The notes under the pieces are model-generated. The model was not told the origin of the DNA. It made no database searches and was given only the letters and a program-made list of their open reading frames with translations. A stretch of DNA of 64,000 bases from Bryum argenteum (taxonomy: Eukaryota > Streptophyta > Bryopsida > Bryales > Bryaceae): the NCBI GenBank assembly GCA_037043015.1, contig CM073321.1, forward strand, positions 29,501,010 to 29,565,009. Reading direction: 5' to 3'. Below are positions 33,974 to 44,191 of the stretch, piece by piece (position 1 is the stretch's first letter; every line of letters starts with the position of its first letter). Both the position numbers and the translations under genes were made by a program.

Positions 33974-36333
33974 TGTATAAAGATCACTTAACTGGTGATG
34001 AATATTTACCAGTAGTATCGAAGCCAGTGCACTGGTCAGGTGGTGGAGTAGGAGCTCCATCAGCTGGTAGTGGGCTTTATAGACCTGGGATGTCACTAGA
34101 CACCGGGACAGGACCAGACATACAATTGATACCACCGGTGTTTCTTTCTGGTGTAGCACTAGGGGTGGGACCCGCTGCACTACCGGTGGTGGGGTCCGTC
34201 GTACTACCAATTGTAGGGTCTGTCGTACCACTAGTTGTAGGGTCTACCGTACTACCAGGTGTGGGATCCGCCATACCACCAGTACTAGGCTCTGGTATTC
34301 GAGCAACAGTGGGCCCAGGAGTATCACTAGTTTTGACAACGCTCGGCATGGCTCAGAGGAAACCTTTGCTATACACAAAGTTCAAGGAGGGGACGAATCC
34401 TGATGCTCATATTCGGCAGTTTGAACGAACGTTGCGGCATAATGGAGAAGGAGATGAACAAGTAATTATCAACTTACTGGGTACCACTCTGTTGGACAAA
34501 GTAGGAGCCTGGTATGAGAACTTCCTGGAGAACCATCTCTACTGTTCTTGGGAGGAGGTGAAGGCAGCTTTTAGAAGAAGGTACCGGGACGAGAACACGG
34601 ATGAGGCTTTATACAGAGAGCTGAAATCCTTCAAGCAGGGAGACAAGGAGAAGGTGCACAATTATTATGATCGATTCATGACGTTGATTAAGTGTCTACA
34701 GTCAGACCCAGGAGAAGGATTCAGAATCACCAACTTTCGAGCTGGCTTTTTGGAGTACATCAAGATCACAACAAGTGTAGCATCCGTACGCAATCTCACA
34801 ATGGTTGATGCTGCTCTAATGTGTGAAGAGAACTGTACTGATTCAAGTGGCAAGCCCACTAAGTTTGAAGTGAGGAGGGTGGAATCAACTAGTAAACCAG
34901 TCAATGTGGCTAGAAAAGAACCAATACCAGAAGCTGCCAGGGTGCAATGTGGGTTATGTAAGAAGTTTGGACATGATGACAAGAACTGCTGGTTCAACCC
35001 AACAAACCAAAGGGGACAAGGGGCCAAGAAAGATGGCGAGGAACCAGCGGGGGTGAATGAAGTGTCAGTACAGAAGTCAACAACAACTTACCGAGTTAAC
35101 TACAACTCCGGATACCAGAGACCATCCACTTCAAAACCAAGTACTAGTCAACTGGCAAGTTTGGGCGATAAACGAGATCTGTGTTATTTATGCCGCGAAC
35201 ATGGACACAGGATTTGGAACTGCCCCCGCAAGGCTCAATGGGATCAGTTTTTAGTAGACAAAGATCTGAAGGCTAAACAACCAGACCACCATGTGAGTAA
35301 CGTGGAGATTGAGTTGCTAGACAACCAGGAGGAACCAGTGGACGTGACCAGTATGACCAGGGCTCAACGCCAAAAGGTTGGACTGCCTCCAATTTACGAG
35401 GAATCTAGCGCACCCGAACCTCGGAAGGCCAGAACTAAGGAGGATTGGAAGGACGAAGAGCGGATTAGAAACCTCATGTTTGATACATTGAAGGAAATTG
35501 AGTTTAAGGAGGAGGAGGAAAGAGTTGCAAAACAGGCGAGAGAGGCCCTTCAGCCTCAGGCCAATGAGGTCGTTTCAGAAAAGTTGTTGGAAAATGAATG
35601 GGCAGGTTTTCCAGATTCAGATGCTCTACATTATACACTGAAGACTGCGGGGTCAGCTCCAAGCATACTTCCGGAAAACAGTATCAGACAAGAGAAGGAG
35701 GAGCATTTTGCGACAGTGGTAGGCAAACAAATATTAGCCAGTCCAATCACATTGTCTTTAGGTCAACTGCTGCAGATGGCACCAAACATAACTGAGTTTG
35801 TCAAAGACCATGTGTTTTCTCAACTGGGCCAGCAAGAGGATTCTGGTTCTGATCGAACACCAGCAATCACGCCGATCACTGGTGAAAGAGGTAAGAAAAA
35901 TCTGATAACTGGTCCCTCTATTGATGTAAACATGGAATTGCCGGTGCTAGCAGTGCAGATTGGCAACAATGTTTCGAAGAATGTACTTCTAGACAGAGGA
36001 TCTGGCGTGAATCTGTTAACTGACAAAGAGCGGAAGCGCCTGGGATTGAAGGACCCGCAACCCGCCCCGTTCAGACTGAGAATGGCAGACCAGACTATAG
36101 TCGACTCAGAGGGCTTGATACGCAATGTGAGAATTCACATTCATGGTATTCCTTACCTTATTACTTTGACTGTGATTAAAAATAAGGAAGTTAATGCAGC
36201 CTATAGTATGTTGTTAGGTCGTCCTTGGTTAATTGATGCTAAGGTTAATCATGATTTGGGCAACAATATGGTCACTATTTGGGGCAACGGGACGATCAAA
36301 ACAGTATCGGTAAGTCAAAGGAAGGGGCCATGA
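33970..36333 (+). CDS. gag: gag capsid/nucleocapsid plus protease ORF (open, protease altered)
   Basis: An open frame of 787 codons begins ATGATG at 33,970. Residues about 70-118 are a Val/Gly-rich in-frame minisatellite (VGSVVLPIVG-type units of 10 aa). Residues about 130-290 form a retrotransposon gag domain (AWYENFL, SWEEVKAAFRRRY). Two CCHC zinc knuckles follow: CGLCKKFGHDDKNC near 325 and CYLCREHGHRIWNC near 400. The C-terminal third is a retropepsin-like domain with LLDRGSGVNLL at about 672-682 and LLGRPWLIDA near 750. The catalytic triad reads Asp-Arg-Gly where the family has Asp-Thr/Ser-Gly, so the protease should be inactive although the frame is open. It is followed directly by pol in another frame. 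Confidence 0.85.
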   Translation: MMYKDHLTGDEYLPVVSKPVHWSGGGVGAPSAGSGLYRPGMSLDTGTGPDIQLIPPVFLSGVALGVGPAALPVVGSVVLPIVGSVVPLVVGSTVLPGVGSAIPPVLGSGIRATVGPGVSLVLTTLGMAQRKPLLYTKFKEGTNPDAHIRQFERTLRHNGEGDEQVIINLLGTTLLDKVGAWYENFLENHLYCSWEEVKAAFRRRYRDENTDEALYRELKSFKQGDKEKVHNYYDRFMTLIKCLQSDPGEGFRITNFRAGFLEYIKITTSVASVRNLTMVDAALMCEENCTDSSGKPTKFEVRRVESTSKPVNVARKEPIPEAARVQCGLCKKFGHDDKNCWFNPTNQRGQGAKKDGEEPAGVNEVSVQKSTTTYRVNYNSGYQRPSTSKPSTSQLASLGDKRDLCYLCREHGHRIWNCPRKAQWDQFLVDKDLKAKQPDHHVSNVEIELLDNQEEPVDVTSMTRAQRQKVGLPPIYEESSAPEPRKARTKEDWKDEERIRNLMFDTLKEIEFKEEEERVAKQAREALQPQANEVVSEKLLENEWAGFPDSDALHYTLKTAGSAPSILPENSIRQEKEEHFATVVGKQILASPITLSLGQLLQMAPNITEFVKDHVFSQLGQQEDSGSDRTPAITPITGERGKKNLITGPSIDVNMELPVLAVQIGNNVSKNVLLDRGSGVNLLTDKERKRLGLKDPQPAPFRLRMADQTIVDSEGLIRNVRIHIHGIPYLITLTVIKNKEVNAAYSMLLGRPWLIDAKVNHDLGNNMVTIWGNGTIKTVSVSQRKGP

Positions 36334-39300
36334 CCAAAATTACCGGAAGTGTTGGTCTGTTACAACTTTGCAGAAGGTCTTACAGTCGAAGAGGAGGCAC
36401 AGTGGCTGGCTACCGAGCAAGATGTTCTGGTTATTGGAACAGTAACACTACCTCGAATAAACGAAAACACAACTCAGGACCAACCCAAAGAACCAGACCA
36501 GGCCGGAGGTGAAGAGCAGCTCAGAGAACCAGACCAGGCCAGTAGCAAACACCACACGAGAGAAAAGAGCTTGCTGGAGGCCCTAGTACGAGCGTACCCA
36601 GAACATTACTATACGTTCGAGGAGGGCAAGATTGAAGTGGATGAAACACCTGCCCGAGAGAAGGTGAAGAATTTGAAGATTGCTGCTTGGACTCTCTTCG
36701 AATCCGAGCAGTTACGGAAAGTGAACTTGGGCTCAGACGAAGATCCCCAGTTTCTACAAATAAATGCAGACATCAGTTTGGAGCAGGCCAACGAGGCGGA
36801 GATACTTTTCTGAGAGTACAAAGATGTGTTTGCCTGGACCTACAAGGACTCAAAGGGCATACCTCCCTCTATTGCGTAGCACCGAATCGAGCTGGAGGAG
36901 GATATCCCACCATCACATCAGGCCCAATACCAAATGAATCCGAATTACGCCAGCATAGTGAAACAAGACTTGGACAAATTGCTCCAAGCTGGATTCATTG
37001 CACCAGTGGAGGATGCCACCTGGCTTTCACCCATTGTTATTGTGCCAAAAAAGAATGGAAAATTAAGAATTTGTATTGATTTTAGGAAGTTAAATGCTGC
37101 CACTAAAAAGGATCGCTATCCGTTACCATTCACTGAGGAAGTGTTGGATTCTGTGGCATGTATTCATTTCTGGACGGGTACTCAGGGTATTATCAGATCC
37201 ATATAGCACCAGAAGACAGGTATAAGACGGCTTTTGTAACCGATTGGGGAGCGTTCGTATGGGTGGTCATGCCAGTTGGATTGAAAAATGCTAAACCAAC
37301 CGAAGGGCAGTTAATTGAGCCTTTCGCGGTTACATTGGAGATTTCATGAAATTGTTTCTGGATGGTTTTAGTGTTCACAGTGTCATAACCAGTCATTTGG
37401 TCAAATTGAGGCTATATTTTGAAAAATGTCGGGAGTATGGCATAAGCTTGAACCCCAAAAAATGTTTTTTACTAGTGTATTCAAGAATCATTCTAGGTCA
37501 TGTCGTATCAAAGGAAGGTAAATTCCCGGACCCTAAGAAGCTTGAGATTACAGAAAACATGCTTAGACCAAAGAAGCCACACGATGTGCAGGTCTTTAAC
37601 GATTTTGCCTCGTTTAACAGGTGCTACATCAAGTTGTATGCACATATCATGGAACCTATTACAAAACTCATGAGGAAGTCCGAGGAGTTTACCTGGACAG
37701 ACGAGTGTGAGCAGGCGTGGAAGCAAATTAAGGAGAAGTATCAGAATGCGCCAATCCTGATTGCACCAAGATGGGACTTGGAGTTCCATGTGCATACTGA
37801 TGCTTCGAACATAGCTGTTGGAGTAATGTTGGCCCAGAACCCAACACGGAAGTGTGACCAGCCTATTTCTTATGCTTCTAGACTTTTAAATTCTGCTGAA
37901 AAGAACTATAGTACGACGGAACGAGAAGCTCTTGCAATGATCTATGCGTTGAACAAGTATAGGCACTATTTGTTAGGCAACAAGTTTGTATTTTTTGTTG
38001 ATCACATGGCCCTGGTGTACCTTGTGAACAAACCCCAGGTATCGGGCAGAATTGCGAGATGGTTGTTGTTGTTCCAGGAATATGAGTTTACTGTGGTTTA
38101 CAAACCAGGGAAGTCTCATGGTGTGGCGGATGCGCTATCGAGATTGCCAAATGGGGAACTAGCGACAGGCGTGGAGGACCAAACCAAGGACGCTGGGTTG
38201 TTTTATGTCAAACTAGAGTGGATGGAAGATATAGCTTCCTATCTACAAACTAGAGTTGTTTGACAAATGTTGTCCAAAGAGGAGCAGAGGAGACTAATTT
38301 TGAAGGCCTTACCATTTACACTCAGCAACGGAGTGCTTTATAAGAAGGGCCACGATCTGGTATTACGGAGGGTACTGGACCCAGCACAAGCGGAGATAGT
38401 GATGAAGGAGATGCATAATGGAGTCGCGGGTGGTCATTTTTCACAAGAAATCACCACCAGGAAGATATTGGACGTTGGCTACTGGTGGCCGGCTATACAT
38501 AAAAATGTTGCTGAGTACTGCAAGGGCGGTGACCGGTCTCAGAAGGTGGGTGGTATGGCAAATACTGGCCTGGCGCAACTCGTGACCAGTATGCCAGCGG
38601 AACCATTCATGAAATAGGGGTTGGATTACATCGGACCTATTAAGCCTATGGCAGCGAAAACCGGTAACCGATACATCCTGGTCGCAACGGACTATGCAAC
38701 CAAGTGGGTGGAGGCCAGGGCTTTGAGGACAAATACTACAGCGGTGACTGCTAAGTTTTTGTATGAACAGGTACTTACACGTTACGGGTGTCCATTGACA
38801 CTGATTAGTGACCAAGGCTCTCATTTCATAAATGAGGCAATCGAGTACCTGGTTCAACATTTTCTGTTGCAGCATCGCACTTCGACCACATATTACCCCC
38901 AGGGTAATGGACAGGCCGAATCAACAAACAAGGTCATTGGCCAGATGCTTACGAAAGTGGTCAATGACAAGAGGACAGACTGAGATGAACACTTACCTAC
39001 AGTGTTATTCTCATACAGGACTGCTTTCAAGGTCACCACAGGGTATACTACTTTTCAGCTAGTCTATGGGCTACATTCCTTGATGCCCACGGAATTTTTA
39101 ATTCCAACTAAGTGAACAAATTTGGATATTGAATATACCCCAACACGGGTATTGACGCCAAGAATAGCCGATCTAGAGCAGATGGATACATTCAGACACG
39201 ATGCGCAAGTAGTGGCAGGGACTAAACAGTGGAACCGGTCATTATGGAGTCAACAACACTACCATAAAAAAGATAACCAGCTTGGCGATTATGTTCTTTG

Positions 39301-39604
39301 GTATCCAAAGGAACACAAGGACCATGTTGGCAAATTCAAGAGCAGGTGGTTTGGCCCATATAGGATTCAGTACCGACTGCCGAACAACACTGCCCTGTTG
39401 GTTACAATGGAGCACTACGAGCCAAATCCAATCATCGTCAACATCAACAAGTTAAAACCATACAACTTCTATGACAAGGATCAATTGGTTACAGTCACTC
39501 CAAACCATCCAACAAAGATTTGGCCGAGCAGCAAAAGGGGGATAACACTTCCCCAGGCCAGAAAGGTAGCAGTGAAGGCCAGAGCGAAGAACCCGAAGAC
39601 GTAA
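36334..39604 (+). pseudogene. pol: pol: reverse transcriptase, RNase H, integrase (broken)
   Basis: Domains in order: linker and RT N-terminus (36,349-36,813); RT palm (36,934-37,345) with PVEDATWLSPIVIVPKKNGK, LRICIDFRKLNA and FLDGYSGYYQI; thumb and connection (37,346 on) where the catalytic box reads FLDG instead of the usual two Asp; RNase H (about 37,780-38,130) with HTDASNIAVG and TTEREALAMIYALNKYRHYLL; integrase with an H2C2 region (38,410-38,560) lacking the expected Cys in CKGGDRSQ, and a core keeping all three acidic residues in [16 protein letters not shown] and QGNGQAES. Stops at about 36,811, 36,877, 38,261, 38,615, 38,981 and 39,112 fit Arg, Gln or Trp codons changed by C to T or G to A. 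Frameshifts lie near 37,155 and 37,290-37,345. The last frame closes with TAA at 39,604. Confidence 0.92.
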
Positions 39605-39649
39605 TTAATAGATCTGATGTGGCAGAGAGGTACTCGGACGACCGGAGTA

Positions 39650-40010
39650 CAAAATCGGAGGAGCCGACGGGCAAGCCAGGAGGCCAGGAGAAACACTTCG
39701 AAGACCAGGAGAGTCGAATGGAGGACGAGGGTAACCACCAAATAAGCCAGGAGAAGTACCCAGTAGGCCAGGAGAAACACTTTGAAGGCCAGAGTACCCA
39801 TCCAGTAGGCCAGGAGAAGCACCGAGAAGGCCAGAGTGAACACCGAGGAGGCCAGGAGAAAGATCCGAGAGGCCAGGAGAAGCATCCACGGGGCCAGGAG
39901 AAAATGCCTGGAGACCAAGGTGAATATCCAGGAGGCCAGACAAAGTACTTAGGAGGCCATGCAGAACAAGTGCAAGGTCAGATGGACCGCCTGGAAGGCC
40001 AGGAAGAACA
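39650..40010 (+). repeat. 21-bp in-frame tandem repeat (7-aa unit)
   Basis: GGCCAGGAGAAGCAC-type units with 21-bp periodicity run for about 16 copies. One plus frame, open from 39,520 to 40,101, reads them as xGQEKHP heptads. That frame overlaps the end of pol by about 85 nt, has no ATG at its head and could only be reached by frameshift. Whether it was ever expressed is unknown. Confidence 0.75.
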
Positions 40011-40119
40011 CCAGGAGGATATGCACAAGGATACGGGAGTCGGGAGGCCAGGACAAGCACAAGTGTTTATTTTCAAAGGTGCACAAGGGAAAATGTTTTA
40101 GATAAAGTTTTAGTGCAAC

Positions 40120-40350
40120 AAATAGTAGACAAAAAAAAATAGAGGGAAAAGTAGATGAAAAAGTAGATGAGAAAGTAGGTGAGAAAGTAGATACAAAAAA
40201 AATAGACAAAAAAGTAGATGAAAAAGTAGATGAAAAGTAGAGGAGAAAGTAGGTGAGGAATTAGATGAAAAGTTGATGAAAAAGTTGATGAAAATCAGGT
40301 CAGAAAGTGGATGGCAAAAGTAGCTGAAATTTGGAAAAAAAAAAAAAAAA
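40120..40350 (+). repeat. Purine-rich repeat (GAAAAAGTAGAT-like)
   Basis: Repeated GAAAAAGTAGAT / GAGAAAGTAGGT units of about 12 bp fill this stretch and end in an A tract at about 40,334-40,351. No gene. Confidence 0.75.
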
Positions 40351-40351
40351 A

Positions 40352-41860
40352 GACGGACAGATGCATGCAGCAACTGCAGTTGCAGTAACAGCAGAAACTG
40401 CGACTGCAGCAGCAACTGCGACGGCAGCACCAACTGCGATGGCAGTGGCCGCAGTTGCAGAAGATAAAAGTCCAACTTTAATCAATGTTGATAAGGCGGA
40501 GGAGGACGGCGATTATTGCAGTAGATCAGAAGTCGAATTGGCGGTGCATGCGGTGGGAGTGCTGAAGGCAGACGCGGCGGTGAGAGTGCTCAAGGTGGTG
40601 GCGGAAGCAGAACCACACGCGAAGGCGGAATCACCAATCACACATACAGCGGTGGTGCTGGAAGTTCAAGAGACCGACATCCGAGGAGGTGTTTGGAGAG
40701 CGGCAGTAGCTACGGAGGTTGGAGCAACGGCTGTGCAGGCCGTGGTTGGAGCAACAGCCGTGGAAAAATTAGCAGGCGAGGTGGCGGTCTCAGCCGGAGG
40801 AGACGCCGAAAATTCAGAAGTTGCATCGGCGGACGTAATAATTGCACCAGCGCCGACACTAGCGGAGGGGACGGTACCTACAGAAGGTTTTCTGGAGTCC
40901 GCAACAACGGTGGTGTGGGTGGAAGCAAGGGTGCCTACGGAGGAGGTAAACAACGCGGTAGTTCCAAGGGTGGTGGAGTTCAAGACTCAAGGAGCTGCGG
41001 TGAGAGCAATTGAGGCGGTGGTCACTACAACTACCGCGAGGGCGGAGGCGGCCATGAATACCGAGGAAGCTGCTGCAGCCGTGAATAGCGAGGAAATTCA
41101 GATCTTGACAATTGCCAAGCAAGTGGACTACATAATCCAGCTGGACCTCAACCCCTGCCTCGAGCTCGACGTGAACCAGGAAGAAGGTGTTGCGGGAGAT
41201 TCAGGTAATACGGTGGCCGTAGAGGCTGTGGCTACGGAGGTGGTGGCGGCGGCTACGGCGCTGGCGGTTGCGGTGGATCCAGCGGCGGTAGCTGGACGGG
41301 CGACTGTGTCAACAACAACCACTGAACCTGCAACGCTGCTGTATGTGGTTGAGCAGCTGGTGGTTTGAGAAGCACTCCGGCGCTTGTTCCCTTTTGAAGA
41401 CACTAGCGGTGGGTCGGGTGAAACTTGTCGAGTTGTTGATGGTGCTACAACGGAGTTTACTTAGGAGGAGGCCTCGGCTATAGAGGAGGCACCGGCTGTG
41501 CTGGTTGAGGAGGAAGGTGTTCGAGCTGTGCCAAGAGAGAAGGTGGCTGCACCCTTGGAGGAGCCCCGAGCGGCGGCAAAGGTTGCCACTAGCAAGTTTA
41601 CATTACCGGAGTCCAACATAGAGAAGGAGGTGGTTGCCCGAGTTGAGGACGTAACCTTGGAGGTGGTTGAGGCACCTGAAGCTTCTGTAGCGGAGGAGAA
41701 GGTAGCTAAGGGTGAACCCGAGGTGGAGGCACCGACTGCGCCATTGGTTGAAAAGGTCGAGACATTTGAGGGTTTTGCAGTACATGAGGCACGGGTCGAG
41801 CCTAGTGAGAAGAAGGCAGTATGTAGGGCCTATCAAAGTCTAGGGGCAGATCATTTACAA
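40352..41860 (+). other. Low-complexity region of the retrotransposon, no convincing gene
   Basis: GCAACTGC, GGTGGTGGAG and GCGGAGG-like short repeats keep several frames open: one reads as Ala/Val/Glu-rich (to 41,368, then 41,498-41,983), another as Gly/Ser-rich with RRGGGLSRRRRR and GGGGGYGAGG. Either could be the relic of a low-complexity protein, but openness follows from composition, so I do not call a CDS. Confidence 0.45.
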
Positions 41861-42735
41861 GGTAGACCAACCTTGGCCAGGGCGTCAAGACAGGCTAGGG
41901 CACCGGGCCAGACCAAAGAGGCAGGCGAGGGTGTCAGGACCAGCCGGGACAAGGAGTCAGCCTATCCCGGAGAGGCAAGCTAGGCCAGGCCAGGAAGATT
42001 GTCCAGACTAGGCCAGGGAGGCAGCTCAGGTCAGGGAGGCAGGCAAGGCCAGGCCATGCCAGGGAGGGGCAGGCCAGGGAGGCAAGCCACGCCAGAGAAA
42101 CAGGTCAGGCTAGGAAGGCAGGCCAGGCCAGGGGGGTTGGGCCATGCCACGGATGAGGGCCAGGCCAGGGTGTCAGCAAAGGCCAGGGCACCGGACTAAG
42201 CCAAGGAGTCACGCAGGTCAGGCTAGGCTAGGGGGACAGGCCAGGCCAAGGAGGCCAGGACCAACTAGTTAAGTCAGGCCAGGGAGGTTGGCCAGAGTAG
42301 GCCAAGCACTTAAGCTAGGAAGACAGGCAGACCAGACCAGGGCGTTAGGCAAGGCCAAGGAGGCCAGCCAGGCCAGGGAGGCAAGCCAGGCCAGGGAGGC
42401 AGGCCAAGCCAGCGTGGTAGGCAGGCCAGGGAGGCTGGCCAACCAGACCAGGGCGTTAGGCCAGGCCAGGCCAGGCCATGGAGGCATGCCAGGCCAGGGA
42501 GGCAGGCCAAGCCATCGAGGTAGGCCGACCAAACCAGGGCGTTAGGCCAGGCCAGGAAGTAAGGCCAAGCTAGGGCGGCAGGCCAGGCCAGGGAGGCAGG
42601 CCTGACCAAGCCAGGGAGGCAGGCCAGGCTAGGGCGGCAGGCCAGGCCAGGGAGTCAAGCCAGACCAGGGAGGCAGGCCAGGCGAGGGAGGCAGGCCAGG
42701 CTAGGCCAGGGAGGCAGGCCCAGGCCAGGCCAGGG
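41860..42735 (+). repeat. GGCCAGGGAGGCA minisatellite
   Basis: Imperfect units such as GGCAGGCCAGGCCAGGGA, about 18-20 bp, repeat across nearly 900 bp. Long open frames on both strands here are by-products of the repeat. Confidence 0.9.
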
Positions 42736-42747
42736 CGGCAAGTGGGA

Positions 42748-43925
42748 ATGGAGGTTCGAAGGAACGTGGAGGAGGAGACGACTCAGTCTATTAGGGAGTC
42801 TAGACCACGAGTAGAGGCGGAACCCAGTACGAGGAGGAAGTCTACATATCCACTGAAGCGTGTCCCGGGACGCTCATCGTTGAAAGAAAATGGACAGAGC
42901 TATTCAGCTGACATTCCTTCGCATGCAGCATTGGAAGAACTGGAGAGAATTGGAAGATGATGTTTGGGCGGAAAGAGTTGGTTTGGGGAGCTTTTACGAA
43001 TTTACCTGGCCGGAACCACGTATAGAGTTGGTGGCGGATTTCGTTGAAGGTTTTCACTACATCAAAGGAGACAAGACCGATACTGGAGATGGCTCCAACG
43101 TTGCAGTAAGAGCTATAGTTCAAGGAAAAGCGGTGGAATTTACTGCGTGGACGGTGCAGCAGGCCTTGGGTATCAAAGACAAGAAGGTACTAAAGAGGGG
43201 CATGAAAGACTTCGATCTAAGGTATGTGGAGGATTTTGGAGTGAAGCCTAATGATTTTAGCTCTGATGGAGCAAAAATCAATGCATTCACGCCTGTATAC
43301 CAAGATAGGGTCCGGGCCCTAATAGAGATCATGTGTTTAAAAGTAAAATCGGAGTACGCTAGCAAATTGTTGCTCCAGTATATGTTCCAGGGGATTGAGG
43401 AAGGAGATGTGAATTGGGCCCCACTTCTGTTGTCCAATTTAAGGCGAGTTCTCATTCAAGTCCATACAATCAATACGAGGAACAGCAAAGGGGCAGAGTT
43501 GATAGATGCTCTATTAAAGCTATGGTTTCCAGATGATGAGGAGTATGTGGAACCAGACTCATTTGCTCAGGAAGAGAGTTCAGAGGATACCGAGGACGGC
43601 AGTGAGAAATCGCCAGAGAAGTCACTAACGCGATCGAGAGCAGATTCACCACTAGATGCATTCAGTGGAGAAGGTTCGATGAGACCATTCACAGGCTTAC
43701 TGCCCACCCAAGAAGACCAGACGGGAGAAGGACACGAATCATCGTCACCATAGGAGAACTTGGTGTATGAGAGAAGAGGAGCAAAACGGTTAGAGTTCTC
43801 TCTTATGTCTTCCCCAGAGGTAGGACACACCAATAAACGACTACGGGAGGGGGGAAACAGACCAAGGTATCGAGATAGCACAACGAATACAACAAACTCG
43901 GAGAATGAAGACGAGATCACGTCGT
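42748..43925 (+). pseudogene. Retrotransposon third ORF, N-terminal domain (plant transposon-protein-like), split
   Basis: From the ATG at 42,748 one frame runs to about 42,955 (SHAALEELERI) and is then continued in another frame (LGSFYEFTWPEPRIELVADF, VRAIVQGKAVEFTAWTVQQ) to a TAG at 43,751 and, beyond it, to TAA near 43,925. The domain resembles the 'putative plant transposon protein' type found in Ty3-linked ORFs: an aromatic-rich start, a hydrophobic helix, then a V-x-GK-x-V-x-FT block. The tail is acidic and Ser-rich. One frameshift near 42,955 and a TAG in a Gln-like position mark decay. The remainder of the ORF appears after the nested insertion at 47,091. Function unknown. Confidence 0.6.
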
Positions 43926-43996
43926 AAAAGACCATAAAATCCAGAAGGCGGCTCCGTACAGAGATGGCAATGATGGCAGCGGGACAAGTCATGATG

Positions 43997-44027
43997 GTCG
44001 GATTTGAATCCGACTCCCTCTATAAAA
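43997..44027 (+). promoter_or_regulatory. Palindrome plus TATA box upstream of the nested ORFs
   Basis: GTCGGATT-TG-AATCCGAC (43,997-44,014) is an inverted repeat with a 2-nt centre, followed by TATAAAAAG at 44,021-44,029. The same pair recurs in the second copy (palindrome near 55,466-55,483, TATAAAAC at 55,490), so it has been kept in both. The spacing to a pyrimidine-rich stretch at 44,050-44,110 fits a transcription start there. Confidence 0.6.
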
Positions 44028-44191
44028 AGCGACCCGTCCGCCCTTGTTGTCACCTGCCTCCTTGCTTTCTGCCCTCTTGTCTTCTTGCGCCCCTGCCTTC
44101 TGTCTTTTCGCTTTCCATCCCTTAGTTCCGATCCGGCCCACTAGCCAATCTCAGTCCGGCTACTTGTTACTTTTTGTCGCACTTCTTTCCA

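Noticed and set aside
33707-34231. 174-codon minus-strand open frame
   Set aside because: Antisense to the gag coiled coil and its Val/Gly repeat; follows from codon bias and repeat structure.
40331-41368. 345-codon Ala/Val-rich open frame
   Set aside because: Two other frames are also largely open and Gly-rich; openness reflects GC-rich short repeats. Kept only as a low-complexity region.
42288-42609. Gly/Ala/Gln-rich and Leu/Trp/Pro-rich frames on both strands
   Set aside because: Direct products of the GGCCAGG minisatellite.
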